Shown: positions 33,724-44,309 of the stretch, one piece after another
Layout: every line of letters begins with the position of its first letter
Position numbering within the stretch: position 1 is the first letter of the stretch
Origin: Pedosphaera sp.
GTDB taxonomy: Bacteria > Verrucomicrobiota > Verrucomicrobiia > Limisphaerales > JADLHS01
Assembly: GCA_009695195.1 (NCBI GenBank)
Contig: SIBJ01000001.1
Coordinates: 157,110 to 221,109, forward strand
Length of the DNA: 64,000 nucleotides
Reading direction: 5' to 3'
Program-made: the position numbers and the translations under genes
The notes under the pieces: model-generated
Told to the model about the DNA's origin: nothing
Seen by the model: the letters and a program-made list of their open reading frames with translations, nothing else
Databases searched by the model: none

Positions 33724-36700
33724 GTGCCGATCAAATCCTGGATGAAAGAACAATTCTTCACCAAGCTTGCCGAGTTGGTGTCGCTCGCGGAGGACTTTCC
33801 ACCGGCCGCCTTCGACGAAGCCGCGCCGGAAGAAACCACCAAGCACAAACTTATTCGCCCGTTGCTCAATTCGCTGGGTTACGCGGACGCCAACATCGTT
33901 CCCGAATTCAAAATCCTCGGCGATCAGGTGGACTATCTGTTGAAATCTGACCGGCCGCTGCTCTTTGTCGAGGCCAAAAGCCTGATTGACGTGTCGCCCG
34001 ACTTGTTTGAGGGACACAAGGTGCAGGTGCTCGGCTACATTCGCAACTACCGCGTCAGCCCGGAACAAACGCAGATGGAAAAGCCGGTGACGTGGATCGT
34101 TCTCACGAATTTTCTTCAATGGCACTTCATCCGCGTCACCGAGGAAAAGCCGACGTTCTCCTTCAAGCTCCACGAACTCATTCCCAACCGCGAAAAACTT
34201 TGGGAACTGCTCGCGCTGGAGAATGTCGAACAAGGTCGCCTCGAAGAACTCTACGACCAAAGCCACAAAGCCGATCTCGACAAACGCTTTCTCGCCGACC
34301 TCAAACGCTGGCGGCTCATCATCGCCAACGGTTTTGCGCTGCGAAACCAAAAGCGTTCCCTCGAAGAAATCACCCTCGCCAGCCAGCAATTGCTCGACCG
34401 CTTCATCTTCTGCCGCATGTTGGAGACGCACCGGCTCATCGAATGGAACAAGCTCGCGCGCTCCTACATTCATTACGAAGTGATGTATGAAGGCCATTCG
34501 GACAAAACCTTCGCCGACGTTCTGCGCGAATCGCTCTTTCAGGAAATCAAATTCAAGTTCAACACCGAACTCTTCCAGCAACCGCTCCTGTGCGACCAGC
34601 TCGCCATTGACAATGACGGCCTCGCCGCCGTCGTCGGCCACGAACCGCTTCGCGCCGACCTCGCCGCGCAATGCGGCATCGCCATCGGCCAGGGCGAACT
34701 CTTTCCCTTCCGGCACCTTTATCTTTACGACTTCAGCAAGATGTCGCAGGACATCATGGGCGCGGTCTATGAACGCTTCCTCGCGCACAAACTGTTTCAG
34801 TCCGGCGGGCGCATCGTCATCGAAGACACCGACGAACTGCGCAAGAAGGAAGGCATCTACTACACGCCGCAATACATCGTGGATTACATCGTCGCCCACA
34901 CGCTCGGCGAAAAAATAAAACCAGTCCTCGTCGAAGCACTCACCTTGCTCGGCTACAAAAACTACAAGGGCGCGTTCGCCAAAATCCGCGAACTCGCGCA
35001 AATCAAAGTCCTCGATCCCGCGATGGGTTCGGGTTCGTTCCTGCTGCGCGCCTTTGATGCGCTGGTCAAAGCCTGTGACGACTACAACGCCGCCTGCCGC
35101 AAAGCCAAGACCGACCGCACCAACGGTTCGGGCATGTTGTTCGACGCCGCCGGGGAAATCGCCGAGGAGATTGACCACGTCGGCATCCGCGTCGCCACGG
35201 AAAACATTTTCGGCGTGGACCTGGACGCGCAGGCCGTGGAAGTCGCCAAGCTCAATCTCTGGATGCGGCTGATGATCGTCGAGCGCGACTTCATCCGCGC
35301 CGAGTTGCAAAACCGAGGTAAAGGCTCGCGCCCGCTGAACTTCCTGCCGAATCTGGGAAACAATCTCCGGCGCGGCAACTCCCTCATCGCGGACAAGGCG
35401 GTGGCGGGCGACGCGGCGTTCGATTGGCCGACGGAGTTTTCTGAAACGATGAAACGCGGCGGCTTCGATGTCGTCATCGGCAATCCGCCGTACCACATGC
35501 TCCAACCGAATAATACAAGCGAAGAAATGTTGGCGCACCTTCGGAAGCATTATTTGAAAGTGGAGTTCAAGATTGACCTCTTTCAATTGTTTTTACAACG
35601 GGCGGTTTCCTTCCTAAAGCCGGGAAGTCATCTTGGCTACATCGTTCCGACTTCAATTTTGAACAACGTGTATGCTGAATCCTTGCGGCAATGGTTGACC
35701 GAACAATGTTGCATTGAGCGAATCGCTGTTTGTCGGAATCAGGTTTTCGCTGACGCCGATGTTCACACGTCGGTTTTGATTTTCAGGAAAGAGCCAGACG
35801 CTGCCTCACGCGAAAAACACCAAATTCTGACAACCGCAGACCTTCCAGAGCCGGAAGAAAATCGCATCGCCAATTATTCCCGCACCCGACAATCAAGGTT
35901 CGCTGAAATCCCCGGCCATGTTTGGAATATTTTGCTGAATGAAGATAACGCGGGTTTCATCACCAAGCTCACCAGCGAATCTGTTCAACTCAAAACCGTC
36001 GCAACCCTCAATCGTGGTTTGATTACTGGAGATCGTGAACGCTATTTCGCCGCGACCAAGAAAACTGAAAAGCACGTTCCCATCATTGAAGGTGGGGACG
36101 TTGACCGATACTTTGCGGCACCGCCGTCCAACTTCGTTCTGTTTGAACGTCCCGAAAGCGCCGGTGGTTGTTGGGGTGAAGAAGTCCACTTTGCCGCACA
36201 CAAAACGTCATTCGACAGATTGCGGAAAAACCCTTGGCTGGTTTGCTGGAGAAACCTCTCGCCGTCACTGGTAACATCTTCACGATTCGCGGTTCGGACT
36301 TGGAAGAAGAGTTTTATCTGCTGGGCATAATCAATTCGCGGCTCACGGAGTTTTTCTGGAGGACGATGTTTGCGGACTTCAAAACTTCGTTTCCCCAAGT
36401 CACAGTTTTTAGTCTGGAGCAATTGCCAATAAAGAAAATCAACCCGAAGTCAAAGAAGGAACTGGCACAAAAGAAAAGTCTCGTGGCGAATGTTAAAACG
36501 ATGCTTGTCGCACAGAGCGCGTTCCATAGTTTGCCTTTGGTATTGGACAAAAAAATCCGCCATTCGCAGCGAACTCCCTGCAATCTCGCGCACTACCTGC
36601 AAAAAGATTTTGGCGATGCGTTGAAGCATGAAATCCTGATTGCTGACGTGCAGCGCACCGGCTTCGTCCACGAAATCAGCGTGACAGCGGACGGCAAAGA

Positions 36701-37118
36701 ACTCACGCTCACCGCCACGGTTTCTGCCGATGGACAAGGCGATCCAAGTCCATTGCCCGTGCTGCGCCTTACGTTCAAGGACGAGGCGTTGCAACACTGC
36801 ATCTACGCCCGTTGGCGGCAGTTTCTCGCCGACCATTCGCGCCAGAAGAAATGGACGAAAGGCAAAAAGCCGGAGCCAGTTTATCCGCTGCTGGTCAACC
36901 TGCTCGAACCGCTGGTTTATTTCAGTTCCGGCGCGGGCGACAATCTGCGCGCGGTCCGTGATTTGATGCGCGCCGTCGCCGGGGAAGCCGGCAGCGCCGA
37001 CCTCGCCGCCATTGAATCGGAAATCAAAAGGCTGGATCGCGAGATTGACGAACGCGTCTATGAACTTTACGGCCTCAGCGCCGCCGAAATCAGCATCGTC
37101 GAATCCGCCGTGAAGTAA
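33724..37118 (+). pseudogene. Type IIG (Eco57I-like) restriction-methylation enzyme, frameshifted
   Basis: One protein in two frames. From the GTG start the first 827 codons give an N-terminal PD-(D/E)xK nuclease (Asp70, then Glu83-x-Lys85 in FVEAKSL) and a helical linker. Methyltransferase motif I DPAMGSGSFLL (about 430) and motif IV NPPYHM (about 588) follow. Near 36202-36205 (AAAA) the frame shifts. Adding one A gives HKNVIRQIAEKPLAGLLEKP and a continuous C-terminal target-recognition region (SDLEEEFYLLGIINSRLTEF and onward) to 37118. The restored length would be 1131 residues. Without repair the first product ends at 36330 and lacks specificity. It may be a natural knock-out or a base error. 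Confidence 0.8.
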
Positions 37119-37158
37119 GAACGGGCGTCGTCGCCGACAGCATGCCCGCAGCGAGAAA

Positions 37159-40152
37159 TCACGGCGCGGGTTTTTCCGGCGGCGGGTTGGTTTTTGTGCC
37201 GGCACCGGAGAAGAAGTCTTCAAAAGTCTGGAACGGGTGTAGGAAAGGCTTCATGTAAACCGCGTCAGCTTTCGGCTCGGCCAGTGTGCCGGTGACGTGA
37301 TAATCGAAGAGTTTGCTCATCGGCCAGGTCACGACGCTGAGCAGCGGGCCGATCACCCAGGTGTCGCGGAAGAGTTGCGCCTCCACGCGCGTGTCCACGC
37401 GGCCGTCGAAATCCACCGTGCCGTCGTAATGCAGCCGGATGGTCAGCGCGCGCATCTCGAGCGTCTTCGAATACATCACGCCGTTGGTGATGAGAAACGT
37501 CGCCGTGCCTTCGGAAAAACGGCTGCTCCCGAGGCCAGGGCGGATGCCATCCAGCGGCTTCGAGAGAATGCCGAAGACCGGCAGCGCCCAGATCAATCCG
37601 TTTTCCAGTTTCGCGTCGCCGTTGCCGCTCCAGGAAAATTTATTCTCCGAGTTTGCGTTCGTGACGACGAGCAGTCCGCTCAGGCGGCCTTCGAGTGTAT
37701 TCGTGCCGGTCGTGAGGTCGGGCATCAGCAAATGAAGGTCAATGTTCGTCGCCGCGAAGGTGAATTGCAATTCGGTGCCCGACGGGACGTCGAAATTGAA
37801 AACCGCAAAGCCCGCCGCCGCGCCGTCGTAGGCGAACATTTCCAGGTTGGTCAGTTCGAGCGTGGCCCCGCGCCAGTTCACGCGCCCGGCGATGTGCGGG
37901 ATCCGAAATTTCCACCACTCGAACGGCCCGCCGTCCACGTCGAAATGGAGGTCGGCATCGTTTGCATTGTCCAGCCCAACGTAACCACTCACGCGCACGA
38001 CCGGCGGCAGTTTGAAGACATACGGTTCGAGCGCGCGCCCGGTTTTCGGCCCGATGGCGCGCGCGATCACGATCGGCTCGGCGCTGCTCAAGCCGTTGGT
38101 GAAAAAAATGCGGCGCGCGTTGAAATCCGCGGTGATGCCGCCGGCGGTGACCGATTGCGTGCCGCGCGTGAGACGGGGATCAAGAATTTCAAGCACCAGA
38201 TTCGTGTAGCGAAGAAAACTTTCGACGCGGTCCATCGTCTGCTCGCGGAAGGAAAAATTCGCGAGCGCCACGCGGCCGGTGAAGCCGGTGGACGCGCCCT
38301 CGCGCCACGTACCCCACACGCCGCCGTCCACGACCGGCGGTTGCGTGAGCTTGAAATAATCCAGCCCGCGCAGCGCATTCGTCGAGAGCAACGGCCGCAC
38401 GGCCTCGGGACTGATCGTGCTGTGGACCCCGAAGAAATATTTATGCGTGCGGTCGTCGGATTCGTGGACGAGTTCCAACGTCCCCTCGGGCCGGCCCGCG
38501 ACGAGGTCCGGCAGCCGCCACACGAGATTCGTGTAGGTGATGTGCGTGTGCATCCAGTCCGCGGGCGCGCCGAGATACGCGCAATTGGTCGCGGTGAGAA
38601 ACGCCGCGAAGCGGACGGTAGGCCCGACTTCGCCTCTCCAATCGGGTGCGGCGTTCGTCCACGACGGCAAGGTCGCCGCGCCGCGCGCGGTGAAATGCGG
38701 CGGCGGCCCCCATGCATATTTGGCCAGCCAGCGCGCGTTCACCGGCGGCAGCAGCGGTGAAATTTTGTGCGCGTCGAAATCGCTGTTCAGATCGAAGCTC
38801 GCCTCGCGCGTGGCGATGTCGAGCCGCGCGCGCGCGTCGAGGTGGCCTTCAGGAAAGCGCACGAGGAGATTCGTGACGGCGAGCAGTGGCGCGTTCCAGT
38901 TGCCGGAGCAAACCACTTCCTCCGCGCCGATTTTTTCCGCGTCGAGTTGCGACGCGCGCAAAGTCCAGCCCAGCGCGAAGGGCCGGATTTTTTCCCACGC
39001 GCCCCACGAATCATCCGCGGCGGGCGCGTTGGTCAACGTGTTCAACGTGGCAGTGAACGAAACGGACTTCGCTCCCGCCCAGCGCGTGGTGGCGGCGGCG
39101 GCGCTGAATTCGCCACTTCCGGAGAGCGGGATGGCGTTGGTCAACGAGTGGATCCATTGCGCCGAGCCGCTGGCGTTCGTCACGCTGGCCCACTCCGTGG
39201 CGACGCGCGACGCACGCACGCTGAGATCGGCATTGACCACGTTCGTGCCCGCCTGCGCGCCGGCGAGATGGACGGTGAGCACGAGGTCGCTCACGTCGGC
39301 CCACGGCGTTTGCGCGTCGGTGGCGTGCAGATTCAACTCGGCGCGCGAGCCGGCGGTGGCGGTGGCGGGAAAAACCCTCGCGGTGAAGACGCCGTTGGTG
39401 ACGCTGCCCCACGGCGTGGCGGCGGTGGGCGTGTTCAACGTCAGCCGCACGTCAAAACTTTGCGGGTCGCGGCCGTCGCCGCCGAGCACCACGCGCAACT
39501 CCGGCGCCCGCGCGAAGTGGATTTTCTCCAGCGTGTCGGCGAACTCGCGCAGCCGGTTCGCGACGTGGCCGGGGGCTTCCGGCTTCTCACGGTGGAAGAG
39601 GGGCCAGTCGCGCAGCGCGGAGGCGTTGGTGATGATGCCATTCAACGAGAAGTTCGCGCCCGCGAACTGCGCGTGGAAATCATCGAGCGCCCATGCGTCG
39701 TCCGGGAGGAAGCGGAGGTTGGCGCGGATTTTTTCCGCCGCGAGTTCGCGCCCGGGCTGGCGGGCGTCGGTGACGGGCACGATCAGTTTGCCTTCGTTCA
39801 GCACGACCCCGGTGATTTCGAGATTGAAACCGAACAGCGCCGCGTAGTTGAGATTCAATTCAATCTCCCGCGCTGCGCCGCGCGGGCTGTTCGTTTCGCC
39901 CGACGATCCGAACGTGACATTTTCCGCCACGATGCCGCGGTAGAAATGCCAGCGCAATGTGGACATGCCGAGATCGAGGCCGCGGTCGCGAAGTTTTTGC
40001 AGCAGGGGCCGGCGCAAAAAATCCGGCAGCCCGCTGAGATGGAGAAACAGCAGCGCCGACAGGATCGCCAGCGTCAGCAGGAGCACCGTGAGGCGCAACC
40101 GGCGCAGCCAACGGCGCAATTTCCCCGGGGATTTTTTGGCGGCGGGCGGCAT
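37159..40152 (-). CDS. AsmA/YhdP-like envelope protein
   Basis: A 997-residue protein with one N-terminal membrane helix (LTVLLLTLAILSALLFLHLS) and a very long beta-rich periplasmic part. The region after the helix (LLQKLRDRGLDLGMSTLRWH, then VAENVTFG) resembles the chorein-like start of AsmA/DUF3971 proteins. The C-terminal part (MRALTIRLHYDGTVDFDGRV, then MSKLFDYHVTGTLAEPKADA) is typical of AsmA ends. Such proteins are thought to carry lipids between membranes. It is the last gene of the Gld-like operon, one base after the DUF4340 gene. A Pro-rich C-terminus follows (TNPPPEKPAP). Confidence 0.78.
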   Translation of the reverse strand: MPPAAKKSPGKLRRWLRRLRLTVLLLTLAILSALLFLHLSGLPDFLRRPLLQKLRDRGLDLGMSTLRWHFYRGIVAENVTFGSSGETNSPRGAAREIELNLNYAALFGFNLEITGVVLNEGKLIVPVTDARQPGRELAAEKIRANLRFLPDDAWALDDFHAQFAGANFSLNGIITNASALRDWPLFHREKPEAPGHVANRLREFADTLEKIHFARAPELRVVLGGDGRDPQSFDVRLTLNTPTAATPWGSVTNGVFTARVFPATATAGSRAELNLHATDAQTPWADVSDLVLTVHLAGAQAGTNVVNADLSVRASRVATEWASVTNASGSAQWIHSLTNAIPLSGSGEFSAAAATTRWAGAKSVSFTATLNTLTNAPAADDSWGAWEKIRPFALGWTLRASQLDAEKIGAEEVVCSGNWNAPLLAVTNLLVRFPEGHLDARARLDIATREASFDLNSDFDAHKISPLLPPVNARWLAKYAWGPPPHFTARGAATLPSWTNAAPDWRGEVGPTVRFAAFLTATNCAYLGAPADWMHTHITYTNLVWRLPDLVAGRPEGTLELVHESDDRTHKYFFGVHSTISPEAVRPLLSTNALRGLDYFKLTQPPVVDGGVWGTWREGASTGFTGRVALANFSFREQTMDRVESFLRYTNLVLEILDPRLTRGTQSVTAGGITADFNARRIFFTNGLSSAEPIVIARAIGPKTGRALEPYVFKLPPVVRVSGYVGLDNANDADLHFDVDGGPFEWWKFRIPHIAGRVNWRGATLELTNLEMFAYDGAAAGFAVFNFDVPSGTELQFTFAATNIDLHLLMPDLTTGTNTLEGRLSGLLVVTNANSENKFSWSGNGDAKLENGLIWALPVFGILSKPLDGIRPGLGSSRFSEGTATFLITNGVMYSKTLEMRALTIRLHYDGTVDFDGRVDTRVEAQLFRDTWVIGPLLSVVTWPMSKLFDYHVTGTLAEPKADAVYMKPFLHPFQTFEDFFSGAGTKTNPPPEKPAP

Positions 40153-40153
40153 A

Positions 40154-41938
40154 TCACGGTTTCGTCGGGGCGATCACGAGGTAACTGGCCATGAACTGAT
40201 ACAACGCGCGCGAAAACTCGAACGCCCACGGCTCGCCGTCGAGCGTCACGCGCGCGTAGGGATATTTCGCCGGCGACTCGGCGCCGAACTGGAGCTCGAG
40301 TTTGGGGCCGGATTTCAATTCCAACGTCAGCGCGAGGCTGTTCGTCGTGAAGCCGAAGCGCGCATCGTTCGCCCCGGCGCCGCGCGCGGCCCAGGCGGTG
40401 GCGTTGAGCTGGCTGAACTGCCGGGCGATTTCTTCGATGGGTTCGGTCTCGATCACGCCCTGCGAGCCGGCGCCGAGCGCCCACGAGTTCGTGCCGCTGC
40501 GGACGAATTCGCGCGTCTGGCCGTTCGTGCGCACGGTGAGGCGCATGAGGTCGGCGGCCGCGAAGTCCCAGACGCGCGGCTCGCGAAAGTGCCAGCCGCC
40601 GGCGGGAAGCTGTTGAACGTCCGCGCGCCGCAGGGCGAAGACCGAATTCTCATCCGCGCGCCGCGCATAATTGGTTTCCCCGCGCGTCGCGCCGAAGGAA
40701 ATATCCTGGAGCACGATGTTGGTCGTTCCGTTCGCGGCCGGGTTCTTGAACATCACCCGGTACACGGGCGAAGTCAGGCCGCAACTTCCGAACTCGGCGT
40801 CGGTCGCCGCGTCCTTGAAGAAATCAATGATCTCCAGGGCCGCGAGTTGGCCGAGAAAACGGTCCACCAGCGCGGGGTTCGCGGAAAATTTTTCGCCGGC
40901 GAGGCGCCACGCATTCGTGCCCGCGCGCTGCAAGGTGAACGGTTCGGGGCCGCGCACTTCCACTTCGCTGAATTCCGCCGGCAAGGAGGTCAGCCAGCGA
41001 TCCCGAAAATACTTGAGCGGCTCGCGCCACGCCGCCACGGCCACGTCGGGCACCAGGACGACCGAGCTATCCCGGCGGGCAAAGACCTGCGCCGCGGAGT
41101 TGGTGGGATTTTTGCCGAAGTGCAGCAGCGCGGTGACGTTGGTGCCGGAACGGAAGCCGACTTCAAACGCCGGCGGCTGGAGCCCGAACGGTTCGAGGTC
41201 CGCGCGCGGATCGTCGGTGACGAATTGCGCGACGCGCAGCGCCTGAAGTTTTCCCAACGCCACGGTGAGCCGTTCGGAATCCGCGCGCGTCGGGAGCGGG
41301 CGGTTCATGCGCCAGCCGCCGTTCGTGAAGTCGGGCGAGAATTCGATCGCGCCAAAGGCGTTGCTGACCGTGAGCCGGTCGCAGGCGAGATGATTGAGAT
41401 CAATGAGCGCCGGGTCGCGCCACTCGCCCGCCGCCGCCGGGAGCAGCTTCAACAACTCCGCGTCCACGATATAAATTCCCTCCTGGCCGACGACCTGGAC
41501 GAAAACCTGGTCGCCCGGCGCGGTGCGCGCGCCGAATTTCACCTGCTTGAGATCGTTGCCTTGATACAAGACCAGCAACGTCTGCGGATTGTCCACGCCG
41601 AATTCCTCCTCGGACCGCGCGCGCGCCTGCAACTCGCCGGCGGTGATGTGGCGGGGGAGAACTTGTTCAAGATTCGTGAGCAGCGCCTCGATGGGCGCGG
41701 CCAGCGCGGAAAAAACGCGCGGCTTGGTGATGAGCCACGATCCGTTCGTGCGCTCGGCGCGGATGGCGGGCCGGCCCGAGGGTTGCACGCTCACGCTGGT
41801 GACGGCGGCGGCTTTGAAATTCGACAGCAACGGCGCGGGGCCGGGCGCGGGCGGGCGCAGAGCGCGCTCGAAAAAGAAAATGAAAACGAACAGCCCCGCC
41901 GCGATCGCCGCCCAAGCCCACGTGTGCTTCGGGTTCAT
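40154..41938 (-). CDS. DUF4340 domain protein
   Basis: A 594-residue protein with an N-terminal membrane helix (AWAAIAAGLFVFIFFFERAL) and periplasmic beta-rich DUF4340 repeats (VSVQPSGRPAIRAERTNGSW, QVFVQVVGQEGIYIVDAELL, LTVSNAFGAIEFSPDFTNGG). In many bacteria DUF4340 genes follow GldG-like ABC genes and their products are thought to act with them. Here it begins one base after the GldG-like gene. The exact role is unknown. Confidence 0.85.
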   Translation of the reverse strand: MNPKHTWAWAAIAAGLFVFIFFFERALRPPAPGPAPLLSNFKAAAVTSVSVQPSGRPAIRAERTNGSWLITKPRVFSALAAPIEALLTNLEQVLPRHITAGELQARARSEEEFGVDNPQTLLVLYQGNDLKQVKFGARTAPGDQVFVQVVGQEGIYIVDAELLKLLPAAAGEWRDPALIDLNHLACDRLTVSNAFGAIEFSPDFTNGGWRMNRPLPTRADSERLTVALGKLQALRVAQFVTDDPRADLEPFGLQPPAFEVGFRSGTNVTALLHFGKNPTNSAAQVFARRDSSVVLVPDVAVAAWREPLKYFRDRWLTSLPAEFSEVEVRGPEPFTLQRAGTNAWRLAGEKFSANPALVDRFLGQLAALEIIDFFKDAATDAEFGSCGLTSPVYRVMFKNPAANGTTNIVLQDISFGATRGETNYARRADENSVFALRRADVQQLPAGGWHFREPRVWDFAAADLMRLTVRTNGQTREFVRSGTNSWALGAGSQGVIETEPIEEIARQFSQLNATAWAARGAGANDARFGFTTNSLALTLELKSGPKLELQFGAESPAKYPYARVTLDGEPWAFEFSRALYQFMASYLVIAPTKP

Positions 41939-41939
41939 G

Positions 41940-43406
41940 TTACTTGCGCCGCCGCAACCAGACGAGGCCGCCGAAGCCGAGCACCGCGCCGGGAATGATC
42001 GCGAGCATCAGCCACGTCGCCGCGCGGAACTGCGACGCCGTAAACGCGACGCGAAACTGCGCCACCGGTTTCGGTCCGATGCCTTGCATCAACTGCGTGC
42101 GTTCGAGCAGCCAGTTGATCGAAGCGGCGAGGAAATCCTTGTTCGCGTCGTCTTCGATGAAATTGTTGGCGAACATGATCGAGTCGCCGATCGCCACGAT
42201 GCGGGTGGCCCCGCGTTCGGTGACGACATTTTTTACCGCGCCTTTCTCGACGGAAACCGCCAGCGGAAACCGCGCCGGGCCGAGGGCGCCGGCCTGCGCA
42301 TATTCGCTGGAAGCCACGAGGGCCTCGATGCGCGGCGCGTCGGCGGGCGGACTCTTCACATCGAGTTTGGTGACCGGGAGCGGCATCCAGAATCGCACGC
42401 GCGAGTCGAGCAACGGAGCGCCGATGGGGTGTTGCAGATTGAAGGCATCGGCATAAACATCCTTGCCACTTTTGCTGGAGGAGTGCTTCGGGTCGGTGAC
42501 GATCTGACCGTGGAGTTCCACGCCCCAGCCGGCGAGAATTTTTTCGATGCCCGTTCTTTTTGGGAGCGAAATGGAGTTGGCCAAGGCGAGCACCCGGCCG
42601 CCTTCCAGCAGATAATCATTCACCCGCTCGCGTTCGCTCTCCGCGTAAGCCGTGGTCGGTCCGCCGAGGATCAAAAGGTTGCAATCGCGGGGAACAGTAT
42701 TCGTTCCGAGCAGGGAAAGCTCCGTGACGGAGACGTGGTTTTGTTCGAGGACGGATTTGAAAGTGCGATAGCCGCCGTCATCCGGGGCATCGAGCGAATG
42801 TTCGCCGTGGCCGGTGAGATAGCAGGCCTTCAGCGGTTTGGGATTGAGCACGGACAGCAAGGCGGCGTTGAACAACCGCTCGCCGAAAAACAGCGTGCGC
42901 ATCTGAAACTTGAGCGCTTCGGTTGGCGCGTCGTTGCCGAACGCGTATTGGGTCAGCGCGCGCCCGGGCACGGCCTTCGGTGGGTGGCCATCGCAATCGA
43001 AGATGATGAGGTTCTTGTTCGTGCCGGTGACGACCGATTTGTAGTCGGCCTTGATTTTTTCCGCCGCGCCGGCATCGCGCAAATAATCCACGACGGCGAT
43101 GTGCAGGTGCGCGTTGGCGTCGCGATATTCGTTGAGCAGGTCGGAAACCATGCCGAACAGATCGTCCTCGCGGTCGTAGAAGAGCGTGATCTTGATGTGA
43201 TTGGTGATGGAGTTGAGCAGGCCGAGGGTCAGCGGCGAAAGTTTCTGGTTGTTCGCGGCGTTCAGATACGTTCGTTGAAACCAGCGCGCGCCGAGATAAT
43301 TCAACATCACGACGATGGCCAGCACGATCGCCGTGCGGACGACGAGGTTCACGGCGAAGCCCCAGCGGCGCCAGAGGGAAAAACTTTTTTTGGTCGCGTC
43401 GCTCAT
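41940..43406 (-). CDS. GldG-like ABC transporter accessory protein
   Basis: A 488-residue protein of the GldG/DUF7088 (Gldg-type ABC) family. It has an N-terminal membrane helix (AVNLVVRTAIVLAIVVMLNY) and an extracytoplasmic domain (HIKITLFYDREDDLFGMVSD, NLLILGGPTTAYAESERERV, TRIVAIGDSIMFANNFIEDD). A C-terminal helix follows (TWLMLAIIPGAVLGFGGLVW). GldG is named from Flavobacterium gliding, but the family is widespread in non-gliders. It acts with the permease and ATPase encoded just upstream. Confidence 0.87.
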   Translation of the reverse strand: MSDATKKSFSLWRRWGFAVNLVVRTAIVLAIVVMLNYLGARWFQRTYLNAANNQKLSPLTLGLLNSITNHIKITLFYDREDDLFGMVSDLLNEYRDANAHLHIAVVDYLRDAGAAEKIKADYKSVVTGTNKNLIIFDCDGHPPKAVPGRALTQYAFGNDAPTEALKFQMRTLFFGERLFNAALLSVLNPKPLKACYLTGHGEHSLDAPDDGGYRTFKSVLEQNHVSVTELSLLGTNTVPRDCNLLILGGPTTAYAESERERVNDYLLEGGRVLALANSISLPKRTGIEKILAGWGVELHGQIVTDPKHSSSKSGKDVYADAFNLQHPIGAPLLDSRVRFWMPLPVTKLDVKSPPADAPRIEALVASSEYAQAGALGPARFPLAVSVEKGAVKNVVTERGATRIVAIGDSIMFANNFIEDDANKDFLAASINWLLERTQLMQGIGPKPVAQFRVAFTASQFRAATWLMLAIIPGAVLGFGGLVWLRRRK

Positions 43407-43407
43407 T

Positions 43408-44160
43408 TCATCTCCACCGCCGGCTCTCGACCGCGCGCAACGTGAGGAACAAAAAGAAAAAAGTGGCCGTCACGTAAAACACCACCGCGCGGGTGTCCAC
43501 CACGCCGCGCGCGAAGTCGTGCATCTGCCGGAACAGCGCGAAGTGGCTGAGCACCTGGGATTGCCATTGGGCCGCGGCGGGAATGTGTTCAGCCAGGAAA
43601 CCAACAGAGTAGAGGCTCACGCCGAACAGAAACGTGATCATCGCGGCGACCATCTGGCTGCGCGTGAGGGCCGAGGCGAAACAGCCGAGCGCGAGGAACA
43701 ACGCCCCGACGAGCGCGATGCCGAGGTACATCCCGCCGACCGTGGCCGGCTGGAGCGCGCCGGATTGCCGGGCGTAATGTTGTACGACGAAGAGGCACGC
43801 GATCATCGGCAGCCACATCACCAGATAAAAAATCTGCGCCGCCGCGAACTTGGCCGCGACCACGCTCAGGTCCGAGACAGGCGTGGTCATCAAGGTCTCG
43901 TAGGTGCCGGAATATTTTTCCAGCGCGAAGAGGCGCATCGTGATCACGGGCGCGGCCAGCATCACGATCAGCCAGAAGGATTGCGTACTGTAAAACAGTT
44001 CCGTCAACGGCTTCGCCGTAGCTTCGCCCTCGAGGTTACGGATCAGGACGACGAAGCTCAGGCCGGTGAGAAACGTCGCGGCCGCGATGATGACGTAGCC
44101 GGAGAGCGAACAGAAAAACGAACCCAGTTCGCGCCGGAGCAGGGTGAGAAAGGTTCGCAT
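43408..44160 (-). CDS. ABC-2 type permease (GldF-like)
   Basis: A 250-residue membrane protein with six predicted helices, for example GYVIIAAATFLTGLSFVVLI and GMYLGIALVGALFLALGCFA. FALEKYSGTYETLMTTPVSD is the conserved cytoplasmic motif of ABC-2 permeases. The start MRTFLTLLRRELGSFF is preferred. The frame runs 20 codons further into the inverted repeat, which is not coding. It pairs with the ATPase upstream and the GldG-like protein downstream. Confidence 0.88.
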   Translation of the reverse strand: MRTFLTLLRRELGSFFCSLSGYVIIAAATFLTGLSFVVLIRNLEGEATAKPLTELFYSTQSFWLIVMLAAPVITMRLFALEKYSGTYETLMTTPVSDLSVVAAKFAAAQIFYLVMWLPMIACLFVVQHYARQSGALQPATVGGMYLGIALVGALFLALGCFASALTRSQMVAAMITFLFGVSLYSVGFLAEHIPAAAQWQSQVLSHFALFRQMHDFARGVVDTRAVVFYVTATFFFLFLTLRAVESRRWR

Positions 44161-44179
44161 CAGGCCGGGTCCTTTCGGA

Positions 44180-44309
44180 AAACACCAAACACCAAACACC
44201 AAACACCAAAAAAATTCCAAACTCCGAAGCTCGGGATTCCCGCGCGGGGAGGTTCACACGTGCCCGAGCGCCGGCCTGGTGTTTGGTGTTTAGTGTTTGG
44301 TGTTTTCAT
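44180..44309. repeat. CACCAAA inverted repeat inside the Gld operon
   Basis: A left arm of CACCAAA words (AACACCAAACACCAAACACC, from 44180) and a right arm of the complement (GGTGTTTGGTGTTTAGTGTT, ending 44306) are separated by about 75 bases. It fills the 145-base gap between the ATPase and the permease. In the transcript it would be a long hairpin that could lower permease expression relative to the ATPase. Confidence 0.75.

Noticed and set aside
36195..36210. Programmed ribosomal frameshift in the type IIG gene
   Set aside because: The site lacks a proper slippery heptamer and no stimulatory structure is evident. A missing A is the simpler explanation.
44161..44220. N-terminal extension MEFFWCLVFGVWCF of the permease
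   Set aside because: It is a translation of the CACCAAA inverted repeat. The conserved start is at 44160.
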